Source: Methanothrix harundinacea (GTDB lineage Archaea > Halobacteriota > Methanosarcinia > Methanotrichales > Methanotrichaceae). Taken from it: a stretch of DNA of 35,037 bases. A program made the position numbers and the translations under genes. Positions 8,330 to 16,604 of the stretch are shown piece after piece; the first letter of the stretch is position 1, and every line of letters starts with the position of its first letter. Location of the stretch: contig LGFT01000016.1 in the NCBI GenBank assembly GCA_001509375.1, forward strand, positions 1 to 35,037, in the 5' to 3' direction. The notes below the pieces were generated by a model. The model worked only from the letters and a program-made list of their open reading frames with translations. It was not told the DNA's origin and did no database searches.

Positions 8330-9170
8330 TCCCCTTCATGGGGTCGCCGAGACCCGTAGAGATCTCGACGAGCTTTTCCGGGTTGTCATAGTTGTTCACG
8401 GCTTCGACGATCGCTGAGGCCATCAGCTCGGGCTTTTGGGACTTGAATATCCCGGACCCGACGAAGACGCCGTCCGCCCCCATCTGCATCATCAAAGATG
8501 CGTCGGCGGGGGTGGCTATCCCCCCGGCGGCGAAGTTGACCACCGGCAGCCTCTGCATATCCCTGCACTCCAGGACGAGCTCATAGTCTGCCTCGATCTC
8601 TCTTGCGACCTTCGTCAGCTCTTCGTCAGTCATCCCCTTGAGGCTCCTGATCTGACCCATTATCATCCTCATGTGGCGGACCGCCTCCCGCACGTCGCCG
8701 GTCCCGGCCTCGCCCTTGGTCCTGATCATGGCCGCACCCTCCTTCGTCCTTCTTAGGGCCTCACCCAGGTTCCTGGCGCCGCAGACGAAGGGGATTTTGA
8801 ACTTGGACTTGTCAACGTGGAACTCGTCGACGGGAGTCAAAACCTCCGACTCATCGATCATGTCAACCCCGATCGCCTCCAGGATCTGAGCCTCAGCGAA
8901 GTGTCCGATCCTCACCTTGGCCATCACAGGTATCGAGACCGAGTCGATGATCTCCATGATGATCATCGGGTCGGCCATCCTGGCGACCCCGCCCATCTTC
9001 CTTATGTCGGCCGGCACCGCCTGGAGGGCCATGACCGCCACGGCCCCCGCCTCTTCTGCGATAACGGCCTGCTCAGAGGTGGTGACGTCCATGATGACGC
9101 CCCCCTTCTGCATCTTAGCAAAGCCGCGTTTGAGCAGCTCCGTGCCGAAACGAAGTTCTTCCAATTGCAT
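8277..9170 (-). CDS. pdxS: PLP synthase subunit PdxS
   Basis: This is the 297-residue TIM-barrel synthase that makes PLP from ribose 5-phosphate, glyceraldehyde 3-phosphate and PdxT-derived ammonia. Near-invariant sequences are present: [13 protein letters not shown] with Asp28, [10 protein letters not shown] with catalytic Lys85, and RTKGEAGTG with the second lysine Lys152. GGIATPADA and the phosphate-binding GSGIF follow. The length matches the family. It is the first gene of a pdxS-pdxT-coiled-coil operon. A clear TATA element lies about 50-60 bases upstream of the ATG. Confidence 0.98.
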   Translation of the reverse strand: MQLEELRFGTELLKRGFAKMQKGGVIMDVTTSEQAVIAEEAGAVAVMALQAVPADIRKMGGVARMADPMIIMEIIDSVSIPVMAKVRIGHFAEAQILEAIGVDMIDESEVLTPVDEFHVDKSKFKIPFVCGARNLGEALRRTKEGAAMIRTKGEAGTGDVREAVRHMRMIMGQIRSLKGMTDEELTKVAREIEADYELVLECRDMQRLPVVNFAAGGIATPADASLMMQMGADGVFVGSGIFKSQKPELMASAIVEAVNNYDNPEKLVEISTGLGDPMKGIDAGTLQEGEILQTRGW

Positions 9171-9220
9171 GATAGTCAGATGCCCCGATATTTTTTAAGC
9201 CCTGTACAAGTGAGGGCCGA

Positions 9221-9230
9221 ATAAATAAAC
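9221..9230 (-). promoter_or_regulatory. TATA box for the pdxST operon
   Basis: On the minus strand GTTTATTTAT lies 51-60 bases before the pdxS ATG at 9170. It predicts a start near 9198 and a leader of roughly 28 bases. The leader contains a T-poor, A-rich tract, with GGGGCAT near the gene. Confidence 0.5.
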
Positions 9231-9285
9231 TTTGCTCCCCAAGCCGCCCGGCATCCATTGTCAAACCGATATAGGATGGCGGGTT

Positions 9286-9326
9286 TGATGGGCCATAACT
9301 CCTCAGAGGGGAGTTACGACCCATCG
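9286..9326. terminator. Long imperfect hairpin after the propeller gene
   Basis: A 41-base near-palindrome is centred at 9306. The inner stem TAACTCC/GGAGTTA is extended by a wobble and a C-G pair around a 3-base AGA loop. The outer stem GATGGG/CCCATC is separated from it by one C-G pair and two mismatches. It begins about 15 bases beyond the stop codon of the propeller gene (minus strand) and upstream of the pdxS promoter. Its likely role is a 3'-end or mRNA-stability structure. No U-run follows it, so a classical intrinsic terminator is not certain. Confidence 0.55.
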
Positions 9327-9340
9327 ACTAACCAAGGAGG

Positions 9341-12300
9341 CTATTCTCTGTAGATCTCGTACATGTAGATGTCCTCGTCTCCTTTCCGGTCGTCGACCCA
9401 GACGATCTTGGCGTCTCCTGTCCGGGGATCGGTCTGGTCGCCGGGACCCGTATAGATCTCCATCTCCCTCCCGGTCGAAAGGTCCATCGCCCGGATGTCC
9501 CAATCACCGTTCCTATCGTCCTGCCAGACCAGGATCCCGTCCCGAAGGTGGGGTCTCTCCTGGTTTGAGGGATCGGAAGTGAGCTGAGTGACCTTGCCGG
9601 TGGCCAGATCGCTGGCGTAGAGATCCCAGTTCCCGTTCCTGTTGTCCTGCCAGACGACCATGCTCCCGTCGGTGGTGGGAAATGTCTGATCACCGGGGCC
9701 AGAGAAGACCGGCTTTCGGGTCTGGCCGGACCAGATGTAGACGTCCCATTCACCGTTCTGGTCGGTCTGGTAGACGACTACATTTCCGCCAGCATCGGGT
9801 TGCTCTCCCCTTGGCGGGATCGCCTCCATCGTCTCGGTGGTATAGAGGGGCTTCTTCTGGACGCGCCACCCGAAGCCGGCTATGGGAAGGTCGCCCCAGG
9901 CCAGCATCTCCTCGCTGATGGAGGCCCTCGAGGGGACGGATATCCCCCTCTGAAGCTGGGTTCTGGTGACGGTGGGTATGTCCAGAGTCCTGATGGCCCA
10001 GCTGTCGAACTGCTCCTCGCGGTACATCCAGACCACCACGTCGTCTTTGATGTCGGGGTACATGTCCAGATCAGGTCCTGCAGCCAGAGGCCACTCGACG
10101 TTCTCGACCAGGTTGTAAAGGTAGATGTCGGGGTTTCCCGTCCTGTTGTCCATCCATACCACCCAGTCGCCGCTGACGGCGGGGCTCGTCTGGTCGCCAG
10201 AGGCCTGGCAGATGACGCTGATCTGGTCGGACCCCAGATTCTGGAAGCCGAACTTCCCGCTGGGGGAGATCAGCCAGGCGAGCCTCGAATCAAAATCGAG
10301 TTCGATCTCACCGGTGCCGCTGGCCACCTCCCAATCCTTCCAGGTGTTGGGATCGAAGCTTCGGATCGACCAGCCCGTTTCGCTTCTCTCCTGGTAGACG
10401 ACCCGTTTTCCGTAGACCTTCGGCTGGAGCTGATCTCCAGCCCTCGAATAGGCGCGGCCCCACCTCCTCTCCCAGAAGAAGTAGTTCACGTTGCCGATTG
10501 CGGAGTCTTCCCAGACGATCAAGTCGCCGCAGACGTGGGGGTGGACCTGATCCCCCTCGCCGGTGAGTCTCGTCTCCTCGCCGGTGGCGAGGTCGAAGGC
10601 GTATACGTCCCATTCGCCGTTCCGGTCGTCCTGCCAGACCAGAAGGTCTCCGCTGACGATCGGATACATTTGATCTCCTACCTTATGGGGGGGCACATTG
10701 ATCGATGCCCCGTCCAGGTCCGTAATCTTCACGTCCCAGTCGCCGGAGGAGTCGTCCATCCAGGCGATCCGCCTATTGCTGACCGAAGGGCGGACCTGAT
10801 CACCCCTCCCTTCGGCGATGACGATCTCCTCCCCTGAGGTGAGGTCCAGGGCGCGGATGTCCCAGTCCCCCTTTCTGTCGTCAGCCCAGACGAGAAGGTC
10901 GCCCCCGACGTCGAGCTCCCTCTGGTCGCCCGGCGTCCGGACCAGGGGCCGCTCGAACCGGCTATAGAAGTCGAAGCCGAAGATGTCCCAGTCACCGCCC
11001 CGGTTGTCGGACCAGACTATGAGGCTCCCGTTGGTGGCGAGGTCGGCCTTCTCCAAAAGGAATATCGGATCATCTCCGACCGTCCGGGTCATGATCATGG
11101 GCGTGCCCTGGCTGTAGTCCATCCAGACGAGCCGATCGCCGCTCAGATACTGAGATCCACCGGCGACGTTCACGTAGAAGGGAAATCCCACTCCGTCGTT
11201 CGGCTTTTGGTTTTTCGGTCCGGTCACAGCGGGGATCTCCCTCTCCAGCTCCAAGTCGTAGAGGTACATGTCCTGGTCGCCATTCCTATCGTCCAGCCAG
11301 GCGACCCGACTCCCGGCGATGACGGGGAGACCCTGATAGCCTGAGTCTGTAGTGATCACCGTCTCCTCGCCGGTTTTGAGGTTTTTGGCCCTGATGTCCC
11401 AGTTCTCGTTTCTGTCGTCCATCCAGACGATCACATCTCCGCTGATCCAGGGAGCCTCCTGCTTTCCGGGGTCCGTCGTCACCTGGGTCTCGGTCCCAGA
11501 GGTCAGGTTGAAGACGAAGATGTCCCAGTTGTCCGCCCGGTTGTCCATCCAGGCCACCAGATTACCCTTGACCATGGGCGTCGCCTTCTTCGAAGAAGCC
11601 GTGGTGATCTGATCCTCTGAACCCGCGGCGACGTCGTGAACATATACCTGGTCTTCGCCGGTCCGGCCGTCGATCCAGACCACCTTTCCGTCGCCCACCA
11701 TCCCGTACATCTGGTCAGAAGGATCATCGGCCACTACGGTTTCCTTTTTATTAGAAAGATCGTAGAGGAATATGTCGAGGTTTCCATTTCTGTTGTCGGT
11801 ATACAGGATCAGGTCGCCGCTGATGCTGGGTCGGCTCTTCTCGTCGGCCGAGGTGGTGATTACGGTCTCCCGGTTGGTGGACAGGTCCATCATGTAGACG
11901 TTGAACTTGCCGGTCCGGTCGTCGGTCCATACGACCCGGTCGCCATCGATCCAGGGGTTGGTGCAGTTGTAGGGACCCGCGGCGATCGTGTCGTCTGGCT
12001 GAAGACTGAAGTCGTGGATGTAGACATCGGTGTCGCCAGCCCGATAATCTGTCCAGACAACCCCCCTCTCGCCTACTGCAGGGTCCATCTTCATGGAACC
12101 GGGGCTTATCGCCGTCTCCTCGCCGGTCGCCACGTTGTATAAGTAAAGGTCGGCCACGCCGCTTCTGTGGTCCTGCCAAGCGACGAGGTTCCCCTTCACC
12201 GAGGGGGCGGTCTGCAGGCCCGGCCTCTCGAGGACAGTCTCCCTTTTCGTAGATAGGTCGTATATGACGATATCATAGTCTCCGGTCCTGTTGTCGGACC

Positions 12301-12961
12301 AGACCACCAGATTGTCGTCGATGGCCGAGAAGACCTGGTCCCCGGTCGCCGTGGTGATGGGGCTTTCCCGGCCCGTCTTCAGATCGTAGAGGTAGATTTC
12401 GGAGTTACCGTTCCTGTCGTCGACCCAGACGATCCGGTCGCCGCTGATCTGGGGCTGTATCTGGTCTTTGGGGTCCGATGTGATCTTCCGCTCCAGGCCC
12501 GTCCCCAGATCGTACATGTATATGTTCCAGTCGCCGTCCCGATCGTCCATCCATACGACCCGGTCGCCGTCGATGTCTGGGAGGAACTGATTTCCGGGGG
12601 CGGTGGTGATCGGCATCTCCTCTCTTGTGGCGTAGTCGTAGAGGTATATGTCCGACTCCCCCGACCGCATATCCTGCCAGACTATTCTGTTCCCAGATAC
12701 CGCGGGATGGTCCTGGTAGCCGGGATAGAAGGAGACTCCCCTCTCAGTTCCCGTCTCCAGGTCGTACATGAATATGTCAAAGTTGCCGCTTCGATTGTCT
12801 GCCCAGGCCACTATGTGGCCGTCTATGGCGGGCTGTTCCTGCAAGCTTCCCAAGGTGCTGATGGGACGCTCTTTACCCCCACTCAATCCGGAAGCGACGC
12901 CCGCCAAAAGGAGCGCCGCCGTCAATAAAACGATGATCTGCCTCGACATCTTAGCACTCAT
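9341..12961 (-). CDS. Secreted protein of about 28 beta-propeller blades
   Basis: This 1206-residue protein has a signal peptide (hydrophobic core about residues 8-24, ending ASGLSGG). The rest is made of about 42-residue TolB/PD40-like repeats. Each carries the core VVWxDDRxGxWDIYxYDLxTG, then ExxITTxxxDQxxPxISGD. I count 28 copies, of which about six (near copies 14, 19-21 and 23-24) are degenerate. Twenty-eight would fit four seven-bladed propellers, although the grouping is inference. No membrane anchor or catalytic motif is visible. Related repeats are common in methanosarcinal surface proteins, where binding roles are presumed. Starts at 12961 and 12949 are both possible; GGATGAG sits 5 bases before the second. 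Confidence 0.9.
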   Translation of the reverse strand: MSAKMSRQIIVLLTAALLLAGVASGLSGGKERPISTLGSLQEQPAIDGHIVAWADNRSGNFDIFMYDLETGTERGVSFYPGYQDHPAVSGNRIVWQDMRSGESDIYLYDYATREEMPITTAPGNQFLPDIDGDRVVWMDDRDGDWNIYMYDLGTGLERKITSDPKDQIQPQISGDRIVWVDDRNGNSEIYLYDLKTGRESPITTATGDQVFSAIDDNLVVWSDNRTGDYDIVIYDLSTKRETVLERPGLQTAPSVKGNLVAWQDHRSGVADLYLYNVATGEETAISPGSMKMDPAVGERGVVWTDYRAGDTDVYIHDFSLQPDDTIAAGPYNCTNPWIDGDRVVWTDDRTGKFNVYMMDLSTNRETVITTSADEKSRPSISGDLILYTDNRNGNLDIFLYDLSNKKETVVADDPSDQMYGMVGDGKVVWIDGRTGEDQVYVHDVAAGSEDQITTASSKKATPMVKGNLVAWMDNRADNWDIFVFNLTSGTETQVTTDPGKQEAPWISGDVIVWMDDRNENWDIRAKNLKTGEETVITTDSGYQGLPVIAGSRVAWLDDRNGDQDMYLYDLELEREIPAVTGPKNQKPNDGVGFPFYVNVAGGSQYLSGDRLVWMDYSQGTPMIMTRTVGDDPIFLLEKADLATNGSLIVWSDNRGGDWDIFGFDFYSRFERPLVRTPGDQRELDVGGDLLVWADDRKGDWDIRALDLTSGEEIVIAEGRGDQVRPSVSNRRIAWMDDSSGDWDVKITDLDGASINVPPHKVGDQMYPIVSGDLLVWQDDRNGEWDVYAFDLATGEETRLTGEGDQVHPHVCGDLIVWEDSAIGNVNYFFWERRWGRAYSRAGDQLQPKVYGKRVVYQERSETGWSIRSFDPNTWKDWEVASGTGEIELDFDSRLAWLISPSGKFGFQNLGSDQISVICQASGDQTSPAVSGDWVVWMDNRTGNPDIYLYNLVENVEWPLAAGPDLDMYPDIKDDVVVWMYREEQFDSWAIRTLDIPTVTRTQLQRGISVPSRASISEEMLAWGDLPIAGFGWRVQKKPLYTTETMEAIPPRGEQPDAGGNVVVYQTDQNGEWDVYIWSGQTRKPVFSGPGDQTFPTTDGSMVVWQDNRNGNWDLYASDLATGKVTQLTSDPSNQERPHLRDGILVWQDDRNGDWDIRAMDLSTGREMEIYTGPGDQTDPRTGDAKIVWVDDRKGDEDIYMYEIYRE

Positions 12962-13008
12962 CCTGTCGAAGTTGAGCTATTGATCTAATCATCCGAAAGG
13001 AGGGGTGA

Positions 13009-13018
13009 ATATATAAGG
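13009..13018 (-). promoter_or_regulatory. TATA box for the propeller gene
   Basis: On the minus strand TTATATATTC lies 48-57 bases before the ATG at 12961. It predicts transcription from about 12986 and a leader of about 25 bases. Confidence 0.55.
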
Positions 13019-13132
13019 TCTTACCCCGCGAGCCCCGAAGATATGCCCTATGAGGAATAATCGCTGAACACAAATGGACAAAGAGAGAATGGTCGAGGGA
13101 TGGGGAGGCGAGAAAAGTGGGCCCGGGGCCGG

Positions 13133-14236
13133 CTACTTACCCCGAACTACGATGGTGAGGATATCCTCATCGGAGAGGGCATGGTCGAGGCCCACCGACT
13201 GGCCCGGGAATTTGGCGCTCTTTCCCCAGACCTTGGCGTACCGGAAGAGCCGGACGAAGTCTCGATGAAGGTGTTCGCATACCGTCCGGACGGTGGAGTC
13301 ATTCAGGATCACCAGGGGGTCTTTCATGTCCGCTTTCCCCCGCTGAGGCTTGAGGTATATCCTGATGAAGCCAAGGGTCTCGTATATCAGCTCCTTCAGC
13401 TCCTCTACACCGACGTCCTTCTCGACGGAGAGGGGCAGGAAGTCTCGCCCGATGGTCCTCTTTATCTCATCTCTGACGTCGTCATACTCGAGATCGATCT
13501 TGTTGATGACGGCCACCTGAGGAACGTAGATCCTATTTCCTGCGAGGAAGTCGACAAGGGTCTCGGTGTCGATATCCTCCCGAATGGTGATGATCCCGTT
13601 GACTATCCCATAGGCCCGGAGGATCTCGGCTATCTCGACGTTGGTCATCTTGGTGAGGTTGATTGTATTTCGGATGATTATTCCGCCTTTGTCCGAGGGG
13701 CTGAGGGTGATGTCGGGAGGGGTCTTGTCGAGCCTGATCCCGGCGTCGTAGAGCTCCCGTTCGAGGACGTCGAGGCGATAGTTGTAGACGTCCCCCATCA
13801 GAAGGATGATGTCTGCGGCCCTCGCTGCGGTGATCACCTCTCTCCCCCGCCCCTTCCCCCTGGAGGCGCCCTTAATTATGCCGGGCATGTCCAGGATCTG
13901 GATCTTGGCGCCCTTGTAGTCCATGACCCCAGGGATCACCTCCAGGGTTGTGAACTGATAGGAAGCCACCTCAGCGTAGCTTCCCGTAAGCCTGTTCAAG
14001 AGGCTCGACTTTCCGACGGAGGGGTAGCCCACCAGGGCGACGGTGGCGTCTCCCGACTTCTTGACGTAATAGCCCTTGCCGCCGCCGGCGCCTTTGATCC
14101 GCTGTAGCTCTTGCTGCGCTTTCAGCTTCGCTATCTTGGCCTTGAGCTTTCCTATGTGGTGCTCTGTGGCCTTGTTCTTCTGGGTGTTGAAGATCTCCTC
14201 TTCTATCGCTTGAATCTGCTCGTCGATCGTCGCCAT
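13133..14236 (-). CDS. DRG-family (Obg-related) GTPase with TGS domain
   Basis: This 367-residue protein is a member of the developmentally regulated GTP-binding protein family shared by archaea and eukaryotes. An N-terminal basic helical region (1-50) precedes the G domain. The P-loop GYPSVGKSS is at 70-78, the switch region YQFTT at 93-97, DMPG at 116-119 and NKID at 245-248. A C-terminal TGS domain spans about 290-367. The family is thought to act on ribosomes or translation factors; in eukaryotes it works with a DFRP partner. It is divergent from the S8e gene across a 200-base interval, which fits a translation link. Length and motifs are complete. Confidence 0.95.
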   Translation of the reverse strand: MATIDEQIQAIEEEIFNTQKNKATEHHIGKLKAKIAKLKAQQELQRIKGAGGGKGYYVKKSGDATVALVGYPSVGKSSLLNRLTGSYAEVASYQFTTLEVIPGVMDYKGAKIQILDMPGIIKGASRGKGRGREVITAARAADIILLMGDVYNYRLDVLERELYDAGIRLDKTPPDITLSPSDKGGIIIRNTINLTKMTNVEIAEILRAYGIVNGIITIREDIDTETLVDFLAGNRIYVPQVAVINKIDLEYDDVRDEIKRTIGRDFLPLSVEKDVGVEELKELIYETLGFIRIYLKPQRGKADMKDPLVILNDSTVRTVCEHLHRDFVRLFRYAKVWGKSAKFPGQSVGLDHALSDEDILTIVVRGK

Positions 14237-14394
14237 CTATAACCTGCCTTCGAACGGTTTCAGCCAGCTTTTTTCGCATTTCTGCCGAGGAAACGCATTT
14301 CTCAGCCCCTGGGAACCGCTAACATATTAATGGTTTGGGTTCACCCTTGAAGGACCGAGAGGAAGGAGACGCTAGTTCCGAGCGACTACCAAAA

Positions 14395-14404
14395 GTATAA
14401 ATAT
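14395..14404 (+). promoter_or_regulatory. Promoter of the S8e gene
   Basis: GTATAAATAT follows an A-rich BRE-like CCAAAA. It predicts transcription from about 14427. That is downstream of the first in-frame ATG (14414) and upstream of the ATG at 14441, which decides in favour of the latter as the real start. Confidence 0.65.
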
Positions 14405-14440
14405 CGCCCCTCCATGACTATCCCCGATCCGGGGTATAGT

Positions 14441-14821
14441 ATGAAGTGGCAAGGAAATTCAAAGAGGAAGTTCACAGGTGGAAGGCTGATCTCAAACCGG
14501 GGAAAGCGCAAGGATGAGCTGGGCAGAGAGGCCGGTGAGCCGAACGTCGACGTCACGCGAAAGAAGCAGATAAATACCAGGGGCGGAAACTCCAAGGTCA
14601 GGCTCCTGAGGTGCAATGCCGCCTCCGTCGCAGATCCCGCTACCGGAAAATCCAAGATGGCGAAGATCGAGACGGTCAACGACAACAGCGCCAACCTCAA
14701 CTACATCAGGAGAAACATAATCACCAAGGGCGCCATCATAAAGACCGAGCTGGGAGATGCTCGGGTCACCAGCAGGCCTGGGCAGGATGGGGTCGTGAAC
14801 GCGATCCTCGTCGCCGAGTGA
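14441..14821 (+). CDS. rps8e: 30S ribosomal protein S8e
   Basis: This 126-residue protein is a small-subunit ribosomal protein present in archaea and eukaryotes. It begins with the family signature MKWQGNSKRKFTGGR, then the basic RGKRKDELGRE. It ends with ITKGAIIKTELGDARVTSRPGQDG, which holds the conserved TxxGxARVTSRPGQDG segment. An upstream ATG in frame (14414) would add nine unrelated residues and precedes the predicted transcript start, so it was rejected. A GGGGT lies just before the chosen ATG. The zinc-ribbon gene follows 28 bases later. Confidence 0.97.
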   Translation: MKWQGNSKRKFTGGRLISNRGKRKDELGREAGEPNVDVTRKKQINTRGGNSKVRLLRCNAASVADPATGKSKMAKIETVNDNSANLNYIRRNIITKGAIIKTELGDARVTSRPGQDGVVNAILVAE

Positions 14822-14849
14822 TAAAGAACCGTTCGTCCAACCTATTTTG

Positions 14850-15059
14850 ATGTACCTGATATTCAGGTGTGCCGGGTGCGGGCGCCACCTCTATGCCGAG
14901 GAGAGCGCCGCCACCAGGACCTGTCCCTGCGGGAAGCGGATCAAGATCGATACTGTCAAAGTCATCTCCAGGGCGGAAGATGAACGGGAGGCTGGCGATC
15001 TCGTGAGGGAGCTCCAAATGGGCGGTCGAGAGATGACCGGCTTTTCGCCAGCGGGCTGA
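14850..15059 (+). CDS. DUF1922-like zinc-ribbon protein
   Basis: This 69-residue protein starts MYLIFRCAGCGRHLYA and resembles the archaeal DUF1922 family of small zinc proteins. Metal ligands are Cys7, Cys10, Cys25 and Cys27 (CAGC and CPC). It continues with a conserved basic strand and the VISRAEDEREA helix typical of the family. A TTG directly before the ATG (14847) is in frame but unnecessary. It follows S8e by 28 bases without its own clear promoter, so it is probably co-transcribed. The molecular role is unknown; binding of nucleic acid or ribosome is a guess. Confidence 0.8.
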   Translation: MYLIFRCAGCGRHLYAEESAATRTCPCGKRIKIDTVKVISRAEDEREAGDLVRELQMGGREMTGFSPAG

Positions 15060-15078
15060 TCCCTCCCCATCTCAAAAA

Positions 15079-15088
15079 GTTTATAAAC
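15079..15088 (+). promoter_or_regulatory. Promoter of the Gln-Leu-Gly repeat protein gene
   Basis: AGTTTATAAA, a near-consensus archaeal TATA box, is preceded by the A-rich TCAAAA. It predicts transcription from about 15110, ten bases before the TTG start at 15121, leaving a short leader with GGGGTGAT. Confidence 0.65.
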
Positions 15089-15120
15089 CTCAGGGGCCAC
15101 GGCGCAATTGGGGTGATAGA

Positions 15121-15573
15121 TTGACGAAAGGGCAAATTATCGCGAACGCCATGATGGCGATCGCCATCGCCGTGACAGCATTTGGAACCTTGGCCTCAGC
15201 AACCGTCTGGAGCCCGGGCATATACGGCCTCGGACACGGCTCTGTCTCATGGCCTTCCCAGCAGGTCAGCTCGGACCAGGAGGTCGTGCAGCTGGGAGGG
15301 ACCGCCGGCCAGACGAGTCAGCAGGAGCAGACGGGACCTTCGGCGCAGCTTGGGAGCGATGGGAGTCCATCGAGCCCCCAGGAAGAGGCTGTGGCCGCGG
15401 TTCAGCTCGGAAGCAGCAGCCATCTGGGCACAAAAACGACAGCATCAGGCGCTGTGCAGCTGAGCGGCTACTTCGATAACATGGAAAGTTATACGAACAT
15501 ATTCTACCCGTCCATCATGCTCGGCGGCACTTTCGGGAACAGCGGCGGTGGCGGATGTGGCTGTTGCAGCTGA
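15121..15573 (+). CDS. Small exported Gln-Leu-Gly-repeat, Cys-tailed protein
   Basis: This 150-residue protein is unlike anything I recognise. The start is a TTG with GGGGTGAT ahead of it. The N-terminus is a signal peptide with hydrophobic residues 8-25 ending LASA. The mature part is rich in Gln, Ser and Gly and repeats the motif VQLGG, AQLGS, VQLGS and VQLSG at irregular spacing. The C-terminus ends in a glycine run with three cysteines, GGGGCGCCS. There is no membrane anchor. Low complexity, Gln-Leu-Gly repeats and a Cys cluster suggest a structural, cross-linked extracellular protein, possibly of a sheath or matrix; this is inference. The strong promoter suggests high expression. Confidence 0.75.
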   Translation: MTKGQIIANAMMAIAIAVTAFGTLASATVWSPGIYGLGHGSVSWPSQQVSSDQEVVQLGGTAGQTSQQEQTGPSAQLGSDGSPSSPQEEAVAAVQLGSSSHLGTKTTASGAVQLSGYFDNMESYTNIFYPSIMLGGTFGNSGGGGCGCCS

Positions 15574-15584
15574 TCCTAACCCAT

Positions 15585-15594
15585 CATTTTTCTG
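15585..15594 (+). terminator. U-rich stop after the repeat-protein gene
   Basis: CATTTTTCTG lies about 12 bases beyond the TGA. A short T5 run without a strong hairpin is the usual form of archaeal terminators. It falls in the 27-base gap between two convergent genes. Confidence 0.35.
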
Positions 15595-15600
15595 TCAACA

Positions 15601-16578
15601 TCACATCCACTGGTAGTGGGCTAGGACCTCGGGCCGGAAGTCGTAGAGGAGACTGTTCTCAACGTAGCCGAAGAAGAGGCATCCTTTACACTTCCGTACG
15701 ATCTCCTCCCTCCTCACTATCGAGGACTCCCAGACCCGGGCGATTCCTTCAGAGACGTTGCCCAGTGGCTCCTTGTGGACCCTGCAGGCCTGAACCGTCC
15801 CATCGGAGGCGACGGAAAGGACGATCTGGGGTGCATGGCACCTGAAGTTGAGATTTCTATCCCTGACCATCTCAAGATACGTTAATGAGTTGATGATGGG
15901 ACGCCCCTCCCTTTTCATCTCTATCAACCGGTCGACCGACCGCCTGTACTCGGGAAGGTCTGCGTCCCCGATCCCCATATCCTCCCAGACGTCCCCTTCG
16001 ACCTCGGGGGTCTCGTGGAGGGGCTCAAAGGAGACGAGGGCGCCGAGCTCCTCGGCGAGGCCGACGAGGGTCTCGAGCTCGGAGAGGTTCTTCCGGCTGA
16101 TGACGCAGTTCATCAGAACCTGGTGCCCCTTCTTTCGGGCGGCCCTGATCCCCTCGATGACCGGCTCCACAGAAGCTCCCCGGATCTCTCTGTAGGTCTT
16201 GATCCCATCGACGGAGACGGAGAGGTAGTCGAGATCCTCGAGATCTTCGATCCGGTCGGAGAGAAGCTGACCGTTGGTGATGAGGGAGGTGGCGATCCCC
16301 AGAGACCTGGCATGGCCGAGGATCTCGGGAAGGTCAGGCCGGAGGAGGGGCTCGGCGGTCCAGGCGTTGTAGACCCCAATCCCGAAGGACTTTGCGTCAT
16401 CCAGCATGGCGAAGACCGCCTCCGTGGTCATCTCCGGGCCGGGGGCCCGCCAGTACTCGCAGAAAGGGCACCTGAGGTTGCAGCGGGCGTTTATCCCGTG
16501 GGAGAGGACGAAGGGCCTCTTTCGGACCCTCATCTGAGCCAGGGCCCTGAGGGCGATCTTGGGGTGGAAGGTGGGCAT
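15601..16578 (-). CDS. Radical SAM protein with SPASM-like C-terminal cysteines
   Basis: This 325-residue radical SAM enzyme carries the [4Fe-4S]-binding CNLRCPFC (Cys33, Cys37 and Cys40). The SAM-binding elements NAWTAEPLLRPDL and TNGQLL follow the barrel order. The C-terminal part has Cys247, Cys265 (QACRVHKEPLGN), Cys297 and Cys300 (CKGC), which look like ligands of an auxiliary cluster in a shortened SPASM/twitch domain. The substrate cannot be told from sequence. It lies 26 bases downstream of lysA in the same direction, so the two probably share a transcript, but that does not establish a lysine-related role. Confidence 0.88.
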   Translation of the reverse strand: MPTFHPKIALRALAQMRVRKRPFVLSHGINARCNLRCPFCEYWRAPGPEMTTEAVFAMLDDAKSFGIGVYNAWTAEPLLRPDLPEILGHARSLGIATSLITNGQLLSDRIEDLEDLDYLSVSVDGIKTYREIRGASVEPVIEGIRAARKKGHQVLMNCVISRKNLSELETLVGLAEELGALVSFEPLHETPEVEGDVWEDMGIGDADLPEYRRSVDRLIEMKREGRPIINSLTYLEMVRDRNLNFRCHAPQIVLSVASDGTVQACRVHKEPLGNVSEGIARVWESSIVRREEIVRKCKGCLFFGYVENSLLYDFRPEVLAHYQWM

Positions 16579-16604
16579 GGGCGCTTAATGGCTTCGTTTT
16601 TGTC

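Noticed and set aside
9800-10837. Plus-strand frame antisense to the propeller gene
   Set aside because: Its apparent repeats simply mirror the propeller repeats; no start signals.
13100-14107. Plus-strand frame of 335 codons antisense to the DRG GTPase
   Set aside because: The minus strand has all the G motifs; the plus frame is its shadow.
14414-14440. Upstream ATG of S8e
   Set aside because: It precedes the transcript start predicted from the TATA box, and adds residues foreign to the family.
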